Shown: in pieces, positions 13,755-23,188 of the stretch | How positions within the stretch are numbered: the first letter of the stretch is position 1 | How the letters are laid out: every line of letters begins with the position of its first letter | Source of the DNA: Kiritimatiellia bacterium | GTDB taxonomy: Bacteria; Verrucomicrobiota; Kiritimatiellia; RFP12; JAAYLN01 | Length of the DNA stretch: 40,837 nt | NCBI GenBank assembly: GCA_017962605.1 | Contig: JAGCUY010000046.1 | Coordinates: 1 to 40,837, forward strand | Reading direction: 5' to 3' | Notes under the pieces: model-generated | Database searches by the model: none | What the model was told of the DNA's origin: nothing | The model's input: only the letters and a program-made list of their open reading frames with translations | Translations under genes and position numbers: made by a program

Positions 13755-16258
13755 CGCTTGACGAACTCAAATCCTCGCTCTGGGGCGCGGCGGTTTTGCT
13801 CCGCGGCAAGATCAACGCGACCGGCTACAAGGAATACGTCTTCCCGCTCGTCTTCTTCAAGCGCATCAGCGACGTCCACATGGAGGAGTTCGAGGCGCGC
13901 AAGGCGGAAGGCGGAATTGAATACGCCAAGTGCTGCGACTACACCTTCGCGATTCCCGAAGGCTGCCTCTGGGAGGATGTCCGGCAGATCACGGAGAACG
14001 TCGGGCAGGCCCTCGTCACGGCATGGACGCGCATCGAGCAGGAGAACCCCAGCCGCGTCGTCGGCAACCGCGAGGTCGAAGGGCTTCGCGGCATCTTCGG
14101 CAAGCGTGACCACTGGACGAACAAGACCCTTCTCACGGACGAGACGCTTTCCGAGCTGATAGAGCACTTTTCGAAGATCGACCTTTCACTGGCGAACTGC
14201 CCGGCGGACGAGATGGGCCAGGCATACGAATACCTCGTCGGGAAGTTCGCGGACGACGCGGGCAACACTGCCCAGGAGTTCTACACGAACCGCACCGTCG
14301 TCGAGCTTATGGCCGAGATGCTCGAACCAAAGGCCGGCGAATCGATCTACGACCCCACCTGCGGCACCGGCGGCATGCTGATCTCCTGCATCGCCCGGTG
14401 CAAGGCCCGGGAGGAAAACTGGCGCGAAATCAAGGCCTACGGCCAGGAGCAGAATGCGCTCACTTCGTCCGTCGCCCGCATGAACCTCTTCCTGCACGGC
14501 GTCGAGGAGTTCAGTATCGTTAACGCCGACACGCTTGCCCGGCCCGGCTTCCTCAACGCGGGCCAGCTCCAGACTTTCGATGTGGTCCTCGCCAATCCGC
14601 CCTACTCGATCAAGCAGTGGAACCGCGAACTCTTCGCAAACGACCCCTACGGCCGCAACTTCCTCGGGCTTCCGCCACAGGGCCGCGCCGACTACGCCTT
14701 CATTCAGCACATCCTGAAGTCGATGAACCCCAAGACCGGCCGTTGCGCCATCCTCCTTCCGCACGGGGTCCTGTTCCGCGAGGAGGAGAAGCACATCCGC
14801 AAGGCCCTAATCGAGAGCGATCTTGTCGAGGCGGTGATTGGCCTCGCGCCGAACCTCTTCTACAATTCGCCGATGGAGGCCTGCGTGATGGTCTGCCGTT
14901 CGCGCAAGCCGGCTCAGGCGAAAGGGCGCATCCTCTTCATCAACGCCGTCGGCGAAGTGACGCGCAAGAACGCCGAGTCCAAACTCGAGGCCCGTCACAT
15001 CGAGACGATACTCAAGGCCTACCGCGAGCGCACAAACGACGGCATCTTCGCGTATGACGCCACGAATGATGAAATTGCCGCCAGGGACTGGTCGCTCGCG
15101 ATTTCGCTCTACGCGCACCGGAAACAGGAGCGGGACGATGCGGGCGGAGCGCGGAGTTTGAAGGAGGCGCTCGGCGCCTACGCGCAATCCGCCACCGATG
15201 CGGAGGCCTCGCTCGCAAGCCTTCAGGCGGCGGTTGCCGGGCGTGCTGCCACAGCTGCTCCCAAGGCGGCACGGTCGTTCCGTCAGGCGTCAAATTTGCC
15301 GCAGTGCACTGATTGCATGCGGAAGGTGAAGTTTGATGACATCGCCATCAACAGCATCGCCAAGAAAAAGCCCACCGAGGCGGATGCCGCCCATTACATC
15401 GGCCTTGAACACATTGATCCAGGTTCGTTTGTGGTCTCCCGTTGGGGCGGCGATGTGGCTCCCATCGGCGACAAGCTGGTCATGAAGAAAGGCGATCTGC
15501 TCTTTGGCAAGCGCCGCGCCTATCAGCGCAAAGTCGCGATTGCTCCGTTTGACGGCATTTTCTCCGCGCATGGCATGGTCTTGCGCCCTAAGAAGGATGT
15601 CATCGACGAGAGATATTTCCCTTTCTTCATCGCCTCTGACCAATTCATGGACACGGCGGTCAGGATTTCTGTCGGTGGGTTGTCGCCAACGATCAATTGG
15701 AAAACACTTAGGGAATGTGAATTCGCCCTTCCCCCTCTCGACCGCCAGCGCGAACTTGCGGAGCTTCTGTGGGCGGCGAACGACCTCAAGGAAGCCTACA
15801 AGAAGGCCATTGCCGCCACCGATGAAATGCTCAAGGCGAAGTTCAGTGAGATGTTTGAGGATTCGGGTGGTGATGGCTCACGCCGAGACGCAAAGAAACA
15901 GAAGGTGGGACTTTTGGAGATTGGGTCGTGCCGAAACGGTCTCAATTATAGCCCCGCCGAATCTCAGAATAGAATATTGTGCGTTGGTGTTGCGGATTTT
16001 GGGGATAGAAGTGTGCTCCATGATTTTTCTTCCGTGGAGACAGTCCCTATTAATGAAAAACCGAGTCCCGACTGTCTGTTACGCGATAAAGATTTTCTGT
16101 TAGTTCGATCAAATGGAAACAAAGCATTGGTCGGTCGGTGCATGATGGTAATGCCGCAGCAAGAAAATGCCTCATTTAGTGGTTTCTGCATAAGATATAG
16201 ACTCACTGACAAACGGGTATTACATGAATGGCTTCTTTATTTCTTGAGAAGTGATTGA
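13751..16258 (+). CDS. HsdM-HsdS fusion of the type I system, ended early by an in-frame TGA
   Basis: 835 residues up to the TGA. Residues 1-480 form a second methylase subunit with motif I DPTCGTGG (201-208) and motif IV NPPY (282-285). After an Ala-rich linker (about 480-530) comes an HsdS part: first target-recognition domain (KVKFDDIAINSIAKKKP to SPTINWKTLRECEFALPPLDRQRELAE), a helical spacer, and a second domain starting near residue 720. The frame continues past the TGA (16256-16258) for 69 more codons that encode the expected end of a second HsdS half. The second recognition domain is visibly more AT-rich than the rest, as if exchanged. GGAGG lies nine bases before the ATG. Confidence 0.88.
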   Translation: MTLDELKSSLWGAAVLLRGKINATGYKEYVFPLVFFKRISDVHMEEFEARKAEGGIEYAKCCDYTFAIPEGCLWEDVRQITENVGQALVTAWTRIEQENPSRVVGNREVEGLRGIFGKRDHWTNKTLLTDETLSELIEHFSKIDLSLANCPADEMGQAYEYLVGKFADDAGNTAQEFYTNRTVVELMAEMLEPKAGESIYDPTCGTGGMLISCIARCKAREENWREIKAYGQEQNALTSSVARMNLFLHGVEEFSIVNADTLARPGFLNAGQLQTFDVVLANPPYSIKQWNRELFANDPYGRNFLGLPPQGRADYAFIQHILKSMNPKTGRCAILLPHGVLFREEEKHIRKALIESDLVEAVIGLAPNLFYNSPMEACVMVCRSRKPAQAKGRILFINAVGEVTRKNAESKLEARHIETILKAYRERTNDGIFAYDATNDEIAARDWSLAISLYAHRKQERDDAGGARSLKEALGAYAQSATDAEASLASLQAAVAGRAATAAPKAARSFRQASNLPQCTDCMRKVKFDDIAINSIAKKKPTEADAAHYIGLEHIDPGSFVVSRWGGDVAPIGDKLVMKKGDLLFGKRRAYQRKVAIAPFDGIFSAHGMVLRPKKDVIDERYFPFFIASDQFMDTAVRISVGGLSPTINWKTLRECEFALPPLDRQRELAELLWAANDLKEAYKKAIAATDEMLKAKFSEMFEDSGGDGSRRDAKKQKVGLLEIGSCRNGLNYSPAESQNRILCVGVADFGDRSVLHDFSSVETVPINEKPSPDCLLRDKDFLLVRSNGNKALVGRCMMVMPQQENASFSGFCIRYRLTDKRVLHEWLLYFLRSD

Positions 16259-16468
16259 GTTAGGGAGAGGCTTCAAGGCAGAGGGGGCAATGGTAGCATT
16301 AACAACTTAAATCAACAAACTCTTGCCAATATTAATTTCGCTATTCCGCCGCGTCCCCTCCAGCGCGAGTTTGTGGCGATTGCGGAGAAGGCGGATGCGG
16401 CGAAGGCCTCGCTGCGGAAATCCATCTCCGCCCTTGACCAAGTGATGAAAGGACTGATCAATGAGTGA
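16259..16468 (+). pseudogene. Severed C-terminal end of HsdS after the in-frame TGA
   Basis: Same frame as the fusion gene. It reads VRERLQGRGGNGSINNLNQQ, then LANINFAIPPRPLQREFVAI, then a coiled-coil helix ending VMKGLINE and TGA at 16466-16468. The sequence IPPxPLQxEF is the conserved end of a target-recognition domain, and the helix is the conserved spacer that contacts HsdM. Its native stop overlaps the ATG of the next gene, which shows the original gene ended here. The single TGA at 16256 is the only defect. Confidence 0.85.
16442..16464 (+). repeat. hsdS tail motif, copy 1
   Basis: GTGATGAAAGGACTGATCA followed by ATGA; encodes VMKGLIN at the natural end of HsdS. Related copies lie at 18254-18272 and 18274-18296, at the far side of the next gene. 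Confidence 0.8.
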
Positions 16469-18257
16469 AGGAGACTATATGACTGAAGATGAAAAATGGC
16501 TCCGAATGGGGGATTTAATTGGACGAAAATCATCGGGGTGCGTCTGGGTGCCGATTTGGGGATATGTAGAAGAGCAATATCCGGGAAATGACGTGCCTCG
16601 CCGATATGACGAATGTCGAATATATAATTCGCTTCTTGTATCTGCTGAAAAGAAAAAAGAAGCAATGCGTCTCTCATTGTCGGATTTGCATCCTAAAATT
16701 GATCGGTATGCGGTGATCGGAACGGATCCGTATTTTTCCGCGCACGCAGAACGAAATGGATATGACACGGTATTGGGTACATATCTCGTTGTTCAACGAT
16801 GCTATGTTGATCAAGGCGATTATTGTGTCAACATTGACCAAGATTTACTACTTGATCTTCGACTGAAGCACGAAGGAGATAAATGGGTACGGCCATGTGA
16901 GGCCCATCGTGAAGTTATTCGAGCTTCGCGAGATGGGGAAGGACGCGTGAATCTGATTGAAATCAAGGCTGAGTATCTAAAAGACTGGCTTTGCGTACGT
17001 AAGCAAGGCCTTGTCTTAGTGTGTAATCTAGAGCGCAGAACTTTGAGCCTTGACGGGAGTGAGATTATTTCTAAGCCTGAAAAGAAGCGGATATGCGGTG
17101 GGAATTTTGAAGCGTGGAATTATGGATGCGATGAAGATGGCAATGGAATATTGGGTGATTGGACCATTGAAAGATGTGGCTTTGAGGATATTGACACCGA
17201 CGAGGACGTTCCAGTGTTTGATGCCCTAAACGACAACAGGAAGATGGTTACGTCAAGACAGGTCATTGAGTCCCCAAAAATAGTTAATCGCATGAGCATG
17301 TCGCGCTTTACGCGAACTGAATGGATGTCGCCGGCAAAGCGGCAGCGACGCATGCCATTCGATAAAGACGGAGAACTGGCTTTTATTTGCGAAGCTGATG
17401 GGCGGAAAAAGAAGGGGAAGGCTTTGTCGTTCCCGCCACGGTACCTTTGGTTCAACAATGCTGTTTTGCAGTATATTTTGAACATGCGATGTGGATGGGT
17501 CAAGTGGCTCACTCAAGAAACAGGGCTAATTGGGTTTGATGGTGGAGTCGGAATTCATTTTGGCGTTAATAGGATGGGACTGGTAAATGTTTTCGCCAAA
17601 GATATCGTAGAAATGGTCTGGTGGCAACAAGAAATCTGGAAGTCGCACAATGTGTCTCCAGACGGAGGCGTGTGTACGGAACTTACAGATGCACAACAGC
17701 GTTGTCAGCCAGCTCGGACATATGCGCCAGAGAACTTGTTACGCATCGCGTTCGATCAGGTCGTTTCTGCATATGCTTGCTTCTCGAAAGGCGATCAATT
17801 CTTTCTCTCGTTTGACTCAATTAGTGAGGTTGGTAATTCAATTCAACGCTTCAATGTTCAGACAAAAGACGATGTCTTGTGGCTGGCCAAGCAAATTGCT
17901 CGATTAATTATTGAGACGCTCAATCAAAAATCATTCCGAAAGTTTGCCAAAGTTAAAGCAGATGAAAAACTCGGGTCGTTGAAGTTATTGGAGCGAGTGC
18001 TTGCGGGATGTGTGGATGAACAACGGGCGTACAATCTTATGAGTCCATTGCATGCAATTTATACCTTGAGAAATTCGGATTCTCATATTCCAGGGAACGA
18101 TATAGAGGATGCGTTTGGCACACTGGGCATAGCTCCGGAAGGACAATTAATCCGGCAAGGTGGTCGCATGATTTTTGTCGCTGCAAAGGCGTTGCATGAG
18201 ATCGCAAAGGTTTTTATGGATGCGTTCGAGCAGTCTTCGCCATCCTCTACCAGGTAA
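16461..18257 (+). CDS. Unknown 598-residue protein with C-terminal HEPN-like motif
   Basis: Not recognised as a named family. Start at 16461 has AAAGGA seven bases upstream; an ATG at 16479 has AAGGAG five bases upstream and is equally possible. The N-terminal half is rich in aromatic and charged residues (VWVPIWGYVEEQYPGNDVPR). The C-terminal 150 residues are predicted helical by eye and contain YTLRNSDSHIPG, with R537 and H542 forming an RN-x3-H (Rx4H) motif typical of HEPN ribonucleases or HEPN scaffolds. AT-rich compared with the flanking hsd genes. Lies directly between hsdS and the STAND gene and is bounded by hsdS tail copies, which suggests an inserted accessory defence gene. Function is inference. 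Confidence 0.6.
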   Translation: MSEGDYMTEDEKWLRMGDLIGRKSSGCVWVPIWGYVEEQYPGNDVPRRYDECRIYNSLLVSAEKKKEAMRLSLSDLHPKIDRYAVIGTDPYFSAHAERNGYDTVLGTYLVVQRCYVDQGDYCVNIDQDLLLDLRLKHEGDKWVRPCEAHREVIRASRDGEGRVNLIEIKAEYLKDWLCVRKQGLVLVCNLERRTLSLDGSEIISKPEKKRICGGNFEAWNYGCDEDGNGILGDWTIERCGFEDIDTDEDVPVFDALNDNRKMVTSRQVIESPKIVNRMSMSRFTRTEWMSPAKRQRRMPFDKDGELAFICEADGRKKKGKALSFPPRYLWFNNAVLQYILNMRCGWVKWLTQETGLIGFDGGVGIHFGVNRMGLVNVFAKDIVEMVWWQQEIWKSHNVSPDGGVCTELTDAQQRCQPARTYAPENLLRIAFDQVVSAYACFSKGDQFFLSFDSISEVGNSIQRFNVQTKDDVLWLAKQIARLIIETLNQKSFRKFAKVKADEKLGSLKLLERVLAGCVDEQRAYNLMSPLHAIYTLRNSDSHIPGNDIEDAFGTLGIAPEGQLIRQGGRMIFVAAKALHEIAKVFMDAFEQSSPSSTR

Positions 18258-18296
18258 TGAAAGGATTGGTCACGTAATGAAGGTGTTGATCAATGA
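18254..18296 (+). repeat. hsdS tail motif, copies 2 and 3
   Basis: Copy 2 (18254-18272) GTAATGAAAGGATTGGTCA and copy 3 (18274-18296) GTAATGAAGGTGTTGATCA then ATGA. They match copy 1 at 16 of 19 and 18 of 23 positions by eye. Translated in their own frames they give VMKGLVT-stop and VMKVLINEQ. Copy 2 contains the stop codon of the 598-residue gene. They look like remains of hsdS 3' ends left at successive insertion junctions. Confidence 0.75.
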
Positions 18297-18329
18297 ACAA
18301 GGCTATACTTCAACAAGGGGAGTTCTGAA

Positions 18330-21300
18330 ATGGGAAGATTAAACTGGTCAGGATTTGATGGGGCGGAATTTGAGTCCCTTGTTCATTCAATCCTTTTCTT
18401 TGACAAGCCCGATGTCATTCTATTCGGCCGCCCAGGCAAGGATAGCGGGCAAGACGCCATCAGCGGTGATGGCACACATGTTTATCAGGCGAAATATGGA
18501 CGCACATTGACAATAGATGCCGCCATATCGTTGAGCAAAAAAGAACTTAATAAAATAGGAGAATACCGTAGCCCAGGGAATCCAAATTATGAATTCTGGT
18601 CAGAGGTGACCCACTGGACACTTGTTGCTAATTTTGAACAGAATCGCCGTAATGCTGAAAAGTGGAAGAGAGAAATTGTTGAGAACTATTCCAAATTGAA
18701 TCTTGAACTAGACTATTGGGATGCTGCGCAACTTGAATCATTATTGCTCAAGTATCCCGATGTTGAGCAGGCTTATTTTTCAGGGCGGAATCGGTCTTTT
18801 GTCGGATTGTGGGAAGCTCGTCGCTTTGTTGAAAAAGGAATATATGGCGAATACTTTTTCGGCACGAAGGCATTTGGCTGGGAAGAACACTTTGCAAAGG
18901 TTGATGAATTCGCGGCATCCCCAGCGAAACGGTTTATGTTTGTTTATGGCAAGGCGGGAATCGGGAAAACGCGTTTTTTGTATGAATCGGCTTCAAGGAT
19001 GTCCGCTAATGGGTGGCGCGTGTTTTGGGGCTTGGCTGACAGTATGTCATGTTCGGATGCCTGGATGACTGGTATTACGGGTGCAAACAAGAAGATATGT
19101 CTCATTGTTGACGCCCCTAAAAGCAGTAGGCTTGTTAATTCGATCTACGAACAACTGGGAACGATAGACAAGTGTTCATGGAAGGTTATTGTCTCTTGCC
19201 AGCAATATGAATTCAACGACTGGTTCCGTGGAAACAGCTTACGGAGCGACACTGATTGCATTGAGCTAACCGCCCTGTCTGAAAAGTCAACAAAAGATTT
19301 TGTGGCTGAATTTGCACATAGTTTTGAGCTGACCTTGCCGAATCGTGCCTCTGAAGGTCTTTTCACATTGACTAGGGGAGTACCGGGCTGGATAGTCTTG
19401 ATTTTGGGGCATAGTCACAAAAACCAAGTTCCGCTATCTCTGGACTTTCATCTATTGGACGCCGTTAGCGAAGAAGTGCGGAAAGCAATGGATGTTTGGG
19501 ATTCAACATCCAGGGAAAGAAGGTTGAATGTCTTGCGCTGGGTGTGCGCATGGAAAACTATTGCCGTTGAAAATGGGACAGAGAATGAAGACCCTATAAT
19601 TGCATTTCTTGGGGAAGAGCTAAAGATTCAGCCCGAGCTAATCTATGACGATCTTAAGTCGTTAGTGGAAAAAGGGTTGCTTGTCTGCTGGGGGCGGAAT
19701 CGACGAATCTATACGGTAGAGCCGATGCTGGTTCGCCAGCATGTGCTGTGCGAATGGCTGTTGGAAAGGGACGATAGTACATATCGTGTTACAAAAGCGG
19801 GGCACTCCTTTATTAGGAAGCTCCTGAATTCGGAAATCCCCAAGAAGGATTCAATTGTAGATAATCTGGCAGAATTGACTTCGTCATATCTTAGAGCCGA
19901 GAAAGCTGCCGACTTCTTTAAACCCATAATCGATATGTTGAAGAATGACGCTGGCACTGGCGATACAGAACAGCAGTTGGCGGTCTTTGACTGGGCAAAG
20001 CGTGTAGCTCGTGTTGATCCAGAATCCGCGCTGGATATCGTCAGAATAATATGGGATAACCCTAAGCCTTCCAAAATTGTTAGCTATAAGTATTGGGGGA
20101 ATCATACATTTGAACATTCGCAAGTGTTGTCAGAAATTCCCGATTTCCTGTTAGCGCTGTCGGAAGGGCGTCAGAGTAAACCTCTGTCGCGGGCAATATG
20201 GGACTCATTTAGGCGCATTTTTGAAGAAGAGAAGGCCGGAAAGTTCAAAGCTTCTCGCGGGCAAAAAGCCGAAGACATTATTCTAAAGTTACTTCAGCGC
20301 ATAAGATCGAATCCGTTTCAGGGTTTCGCATTTGAAGACCTTGACCAAGATTGCAAAAATGGCACTTTTTCCAAGTTTGACATAATGCTCGCGAAGGGTT
20401 TGCTTTCTTGCAGGCGAGAAGGCATTGAGGCATTTAGGCGTGAAGTCGTATTCTCTCATGCCTACATAAAGCCTGACACCATTGAATGGAGCCGCGCAAT
20501 TGACACACGGGCATTGATGTATGATTTGCTTGAACATAATATGTTTCCAGCTTACGCCGCCGATATTTGGTCAGTTCTTGCGGAAACGCACAATGGCTGG
20601 CGAACTTCCGACATGTTGGATGCCGATTGCGCGCAGAAGCTTAGTCCACATTACGCTCCCATCGTACTCGATGACTTGAAGCGCACTTGCCGCATTTTAA
20701 AAAGCAAGGGCCATACTATTACCAAGGTGGAACTGGAGACGGCGCGAGACCTATGGTCCAGGGCTTTAGAATACTGGGAATCCAATGAAGAGAAGTCTTT
20801 GGCAGCCGCTTGCGAAGAAGAGTATGCAAAGCATTATTCTTGGAATTACAGTGATTTCTTTTCATGGGACATTGACAAGGATGACTTGGAAAGGACATTG
20901 CGTAAAATCAAGGAATACTTCGTTTCTGCTAGAACCGCGCAAGATGTTGCAAGTTTCTTCGAAGAAGCTGATGGGTACCTAGTCAGTAAAGATCCTGATC
21001 GCCGGAACGATGACTGCGGAAGAGGGTATGATCTTGCTGCAAATTGCTATGACATATATATGCCAGGGGGTGAAGATGCCTTTAGCAAATTTGCAGAGGA
21101 GAGTCTGCGACTGCCGACAGGGGACAATTGTTTTAGAGATGTCTTCTTGGTGCAGTTCCTGCGGATTCGAATTCGGACTTTTAAGAAAACAAATCCTGCA
21201 AAGAACATTGTTGACGAGATTAAGCGTTTAGTCGGTATTTCAAAAGGGAAGGAACAGCTTCTCGCCGCCGTCTATGCCGGAGTGAGCAATAAAGTGTTAG

Positions 21301-22280
21301 GGAAAGTATCCTGTGAAGAGTTATTGTTTGTATGTTCTAAAGAATGTGCATTCGACTGCAAGCAACTTGCCAGAATTCTCCCGTCCTTCCTTGGTGCCGA
21401 TAAAGAAAAGGTATTGAAGCAATTTGAGAGCATTCTTGACGATGCACTAACTAACAAAAAAGAAATGGAGTATATCTGGTGGTGCTTTGTCCAAAATAGT
21501 TATCTAGTCACGTTAAGAACCGAAGAAGACTCTTTTCCTTCTCCAATTGAGTGGTTGCTAGAAGCTTTCTGCAAATATGAAATCACGGGGGAGTGCCTCT
21601 CATGGAGTGCATTTCAATACTTGGCGGAGCATATTGGTTATAAACTATCACAAAGGGGGTTTGTCAACCTAATCAAAAACCGACTTTCGATAGATCAATC
21701 ACCGAGACCTTATTCAGATTTTTCAGTGATGCCCCATAAGTTTGACATAGCATCATGGGTTTCCATGGAAAAAGATGAAGCCGCTATACATGACTTGTGC
21801 AAGTTATCTGTAGAAACGAAAACATACTTGGCCATTTACAAGTTGCCTGACTATATTGCGGCATTGGATGTCGATGGTTCATGTGTTGAGAGTTTTGTAA
21901 CTCACTATCTTTCCAGTAAAGTAGACAAGACACCTATAAAATTGGAGGGGTTGGGTGGTCTGGTTTCGTGTTATAGCCAAGCATCTGTCGCAAGGGGCAG
22001 AATAATAGAATGCATCTGCCATTACATGAATGCCAATGGCTTCAATCGTGATGATAGATACGCCGTCTATCAATCCTTCCAAAAAAAGTCGCAAACATGG
22101 TCTTCTAATTGGGGTGAAGTCCCAAAGTTATTTATTGACACAGAGGCTGCAACAAGGAAGGCACTGGAAGTGGCTTCCCAGAATTCTGATGCATATGAAT
22201 ATCTAGTTTGGGCGCACAATCGTGCTGACTGGGACCTTAAGTCCGCTCAGGAACGTGCGGAGGAGGAGCGGCATGAATAA
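18330..22280 (+). CDS. Mrr-like nuclease fused to STAND NTPase, candidate antiphage sensor-effector
   Basis: 1316 residues. N-terminal restriction-endonuclease-like domain: FDGAEFESLVHSIL, then GKDSGQDAISGDG and VYQAKYG, giving D42 and Q53-x-K55, the PD-(D/E)xK variant seen in Mrr. A STAND-type NTPase follows, with Walker A GKAGIGKT (207-214) and Walker B KKICLIVD (D261), then a winged-helix-like segment (KSLVEKGLLVCWG). About 850 mostly helical residues follow, as in sensor regions. This effector-NTPase-sensor order is that of Avs-type antiphage proteins, but which ligand it would sense is unknown. AGGGGAG lies seven bases before the ATG. Overlaps the next gene by eight bases, so the two are probably one functional pair. 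AT-rich. Confidence 0.8.
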   Translation: MGRLNWSGFDGAEFESLVHSILFFDKPDVILFGRPGKDSGQDAISGDGTHVYQAKYGRTLTIDAAISLSKKELNKIGEYRSPGNPNYEFWSEVTHWTLVANFEQNRRNAEKWKREIVENYSKLNLELDYWDAAQLESLLLKYPDVEQAYFSGRNRSFVGLWEARRFVEKGIYGEYFFGTKAFGWEEHFAKVDEFAASPAKRFMFVYGKAGIGKTRFLYESASRMSANGWRVFWGLADSMSCSDAWMTGITGANKKICLIVDAPKSSRLVNSIYEQLGTIDKCSWKVIVSCQQYEFNDWFRGNSLRSDTDCIELTALSEKSTKDFVAEFAHSFELTLPNRASEGLFTLTRGVPGWIVLILGHSHKNQVPLSLDFHLLDAVSEEVRKAMDVWDSTSRERRLNVLRWVCAWKTIAVENGTENEDPIIAFLGEELKIQPELIYDDLKSLVEKGLLVCWGRNRRIYTVEPMLVRQHVLCEWLLERDDSTYRVTKAGHSFIRKLLNSEIPKKDSIVDNLAELTSSYLRAEKAADFFKPIIDMLKNDAGTGDTEQQLAVFDWAKRVARVDPESALDIVRIIWDNPKPSKIVSYKYWGNHTFEHSQVLSEIPDFLLALSEGRQSKPLSRAIWDSFRRIFEEEKAGKFKASRGQKAEDIILKLLQRIRSNPFQGFAFEDLDQDCKNGTFSKFDIMLAKGLLSCRREGIEAFRREVVFSHAYIKPDTIEWSRAIDTRALMYDLLEHNMFPAYAADIWSVLAETHNGWRTSDMLDADCAQKLSPHYAPIVLDDLKRTCRILKSKGHTITKVELETARDLWSRALEYWESNEEKSLAAACEEEYAKHYSWNYSDFFSWDIDKDDLERTLRKIKEYFVSARTAQDVASFFEEADGYLVSKDPDRRNDDCGRGYDLAANCYDIYMPGGEDAFSKFAEESLRLPTGDNCFRDVFLVQFLRIRIRTFKKTNPAKNIVDEIKRLVGISKGKEQLLAAVYAGVSNKVLGKVSCEELLFVCSKECAFDCKQLARILPSFLGADKEKVLKQFESILDDALTNKKEMEYIWWCFVQNSYLVTLRTEEDSFPSPIEWLLEAFCKYEITGECLSWSAFQYLAEHIGYKLSQRGFVNLIKNRLSIDQSPRPYSDFSVMPHKFDIASWVSMEKDEAAIHDLCKLSVETKTYLAIYKLPDYIAALDVDGSCVESFVTHYLSSKVDKTPIKLEGLGGLVSCYSQASVARGRIIECICHYMNANGFNRDDRYAVYQSFQKKSQTWSSNWGEVPKLFIDTEAATRKALEVASQNSDAYEYLVWAHNRADWDLKSAQERAEEERHE

Positions 22281-23124
22281 TCTTGAAGAAGAAGTCCGTT
22301 CTGTAATAATGCGAATACGGGATATCGACAGAAGCGTAAAAATTCAGATGGTCAATCCTGACAATGTCATAAGTACATTGAATTACCGGGCATGGGCAGA
22401 GAAAATAGAACTTGTTGAACGACTGGAGAACGTGTTGCCGTTGTTCCCTGTCCGTGACAATGCCGACAAGGGGCTCGTTGATATTTCCTTGTGCGTTCAG
22501 CGTGAAGATTACAATCCAACAACTGCAACTATAACCTATGGAGGCGTCGCTGTTCCTATTGGAATCGCACGATTGTTGGCGATAAACACATATCTATCGG
22601 CTTATTGGTCATTATATGATTGTCTCACCAACATCATTGGACGAGCCTTAGGACCTGACAGCATTAGGACTAGTCATTTGGGGAGAATGAATCCCAAATT
22701 GGTGGGGACATTTCTTTCAGACGAGACCCAAAAAGGAAAAGAAAAGCCCCGTCTTGAAGTTCTTGGGTTAAGAGGCATTCTTATGGAATCCTTTGGCAAC
22801 TATATTGGATTTAGTTATCTTTTGCGTAACTGCTACATACATGAAGGGGGAATGGTTGACGCACTGCCTATCCTTTCTGATGAAATGTCTAAGGGGTGCT
22901 TTGTTGTGCAGGATAGTGTTGCGGAAAAGTTGAATCAAGAGATCTCCAATCGGTATAACATTTCAAATGTGACTATAGTAAAACCCGGTGATCTCGATAA
23001 ACAATTGCGCGATTGTCATTCAATATTAGACAAAATGTTTGTATCCCTGTTGCGCTTTATGATGGGAACCCTTGCCGTTGAGATTGAGTCATTCGCGGCA
23101 ATAGATGGTTTTAAACTCCCCTGA
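22273..23124 (+). CDS. HEPN-like helical protein paired with the STAND gene
   Basis: 283 residues, mostly helical by eye. Contains YLLRNCYIHEGG with R185 and H190: an RN-x3-H (Rx4H) motif, the catalytic signature of HEPN ribonucleases. A preceding helix (LLAINTYLSAYWSLYDCLTNII) would be the first long helix of the fold. AGGAGGAG lies just upstream of the ATG at 22273, inside the end of the STAND gene, so the two are translationally coupled. No named family is recognised. It may be the RNase toxin or an accessory partner of the STAND protein. The HEPN call rests on one motif and helix pattern. Confidence 0.6.
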   Translation: MNNLEEEVRSVIMRIRDIDRSVKIQMVNPDNVISTLNYRAWAEKIELVERLENVLPLFPVRDNADKGLVDISLCVQREDYNPTTATITYGGVAVPIGIARLLAINTYLSAYWSLYDCLTNIIGRALGPDSIRTSHLGRMNPKLVGTFLSDETQKGKEKPRLEVLGLRGILMESFGNYIGFSYLLRNCYIHEGGMVDALPILSDEMSKGCFVVQDSVAEKLNQEISNRYNISNVTIVKPGDLDKQLRDCHSILDKMFVSLLRFMMGTLAVEIESFAAIDGFKLP

Positions 23125-23188
23125 AGGAACTAGCCCCATGTCTGGCACTTCACCCATAATCCCGCCCTCCGACAGTGCGAAACAGGAA

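Noticed and set aside
7505..16258. Recoding of TAG or TGA as amino acids
   Set aside because: TGA ends hsdM, rsmH, the nucleotidyltransferase and other intact genes, and only one conserved frame shows each internal stop, so point mutations are the simpler reading.
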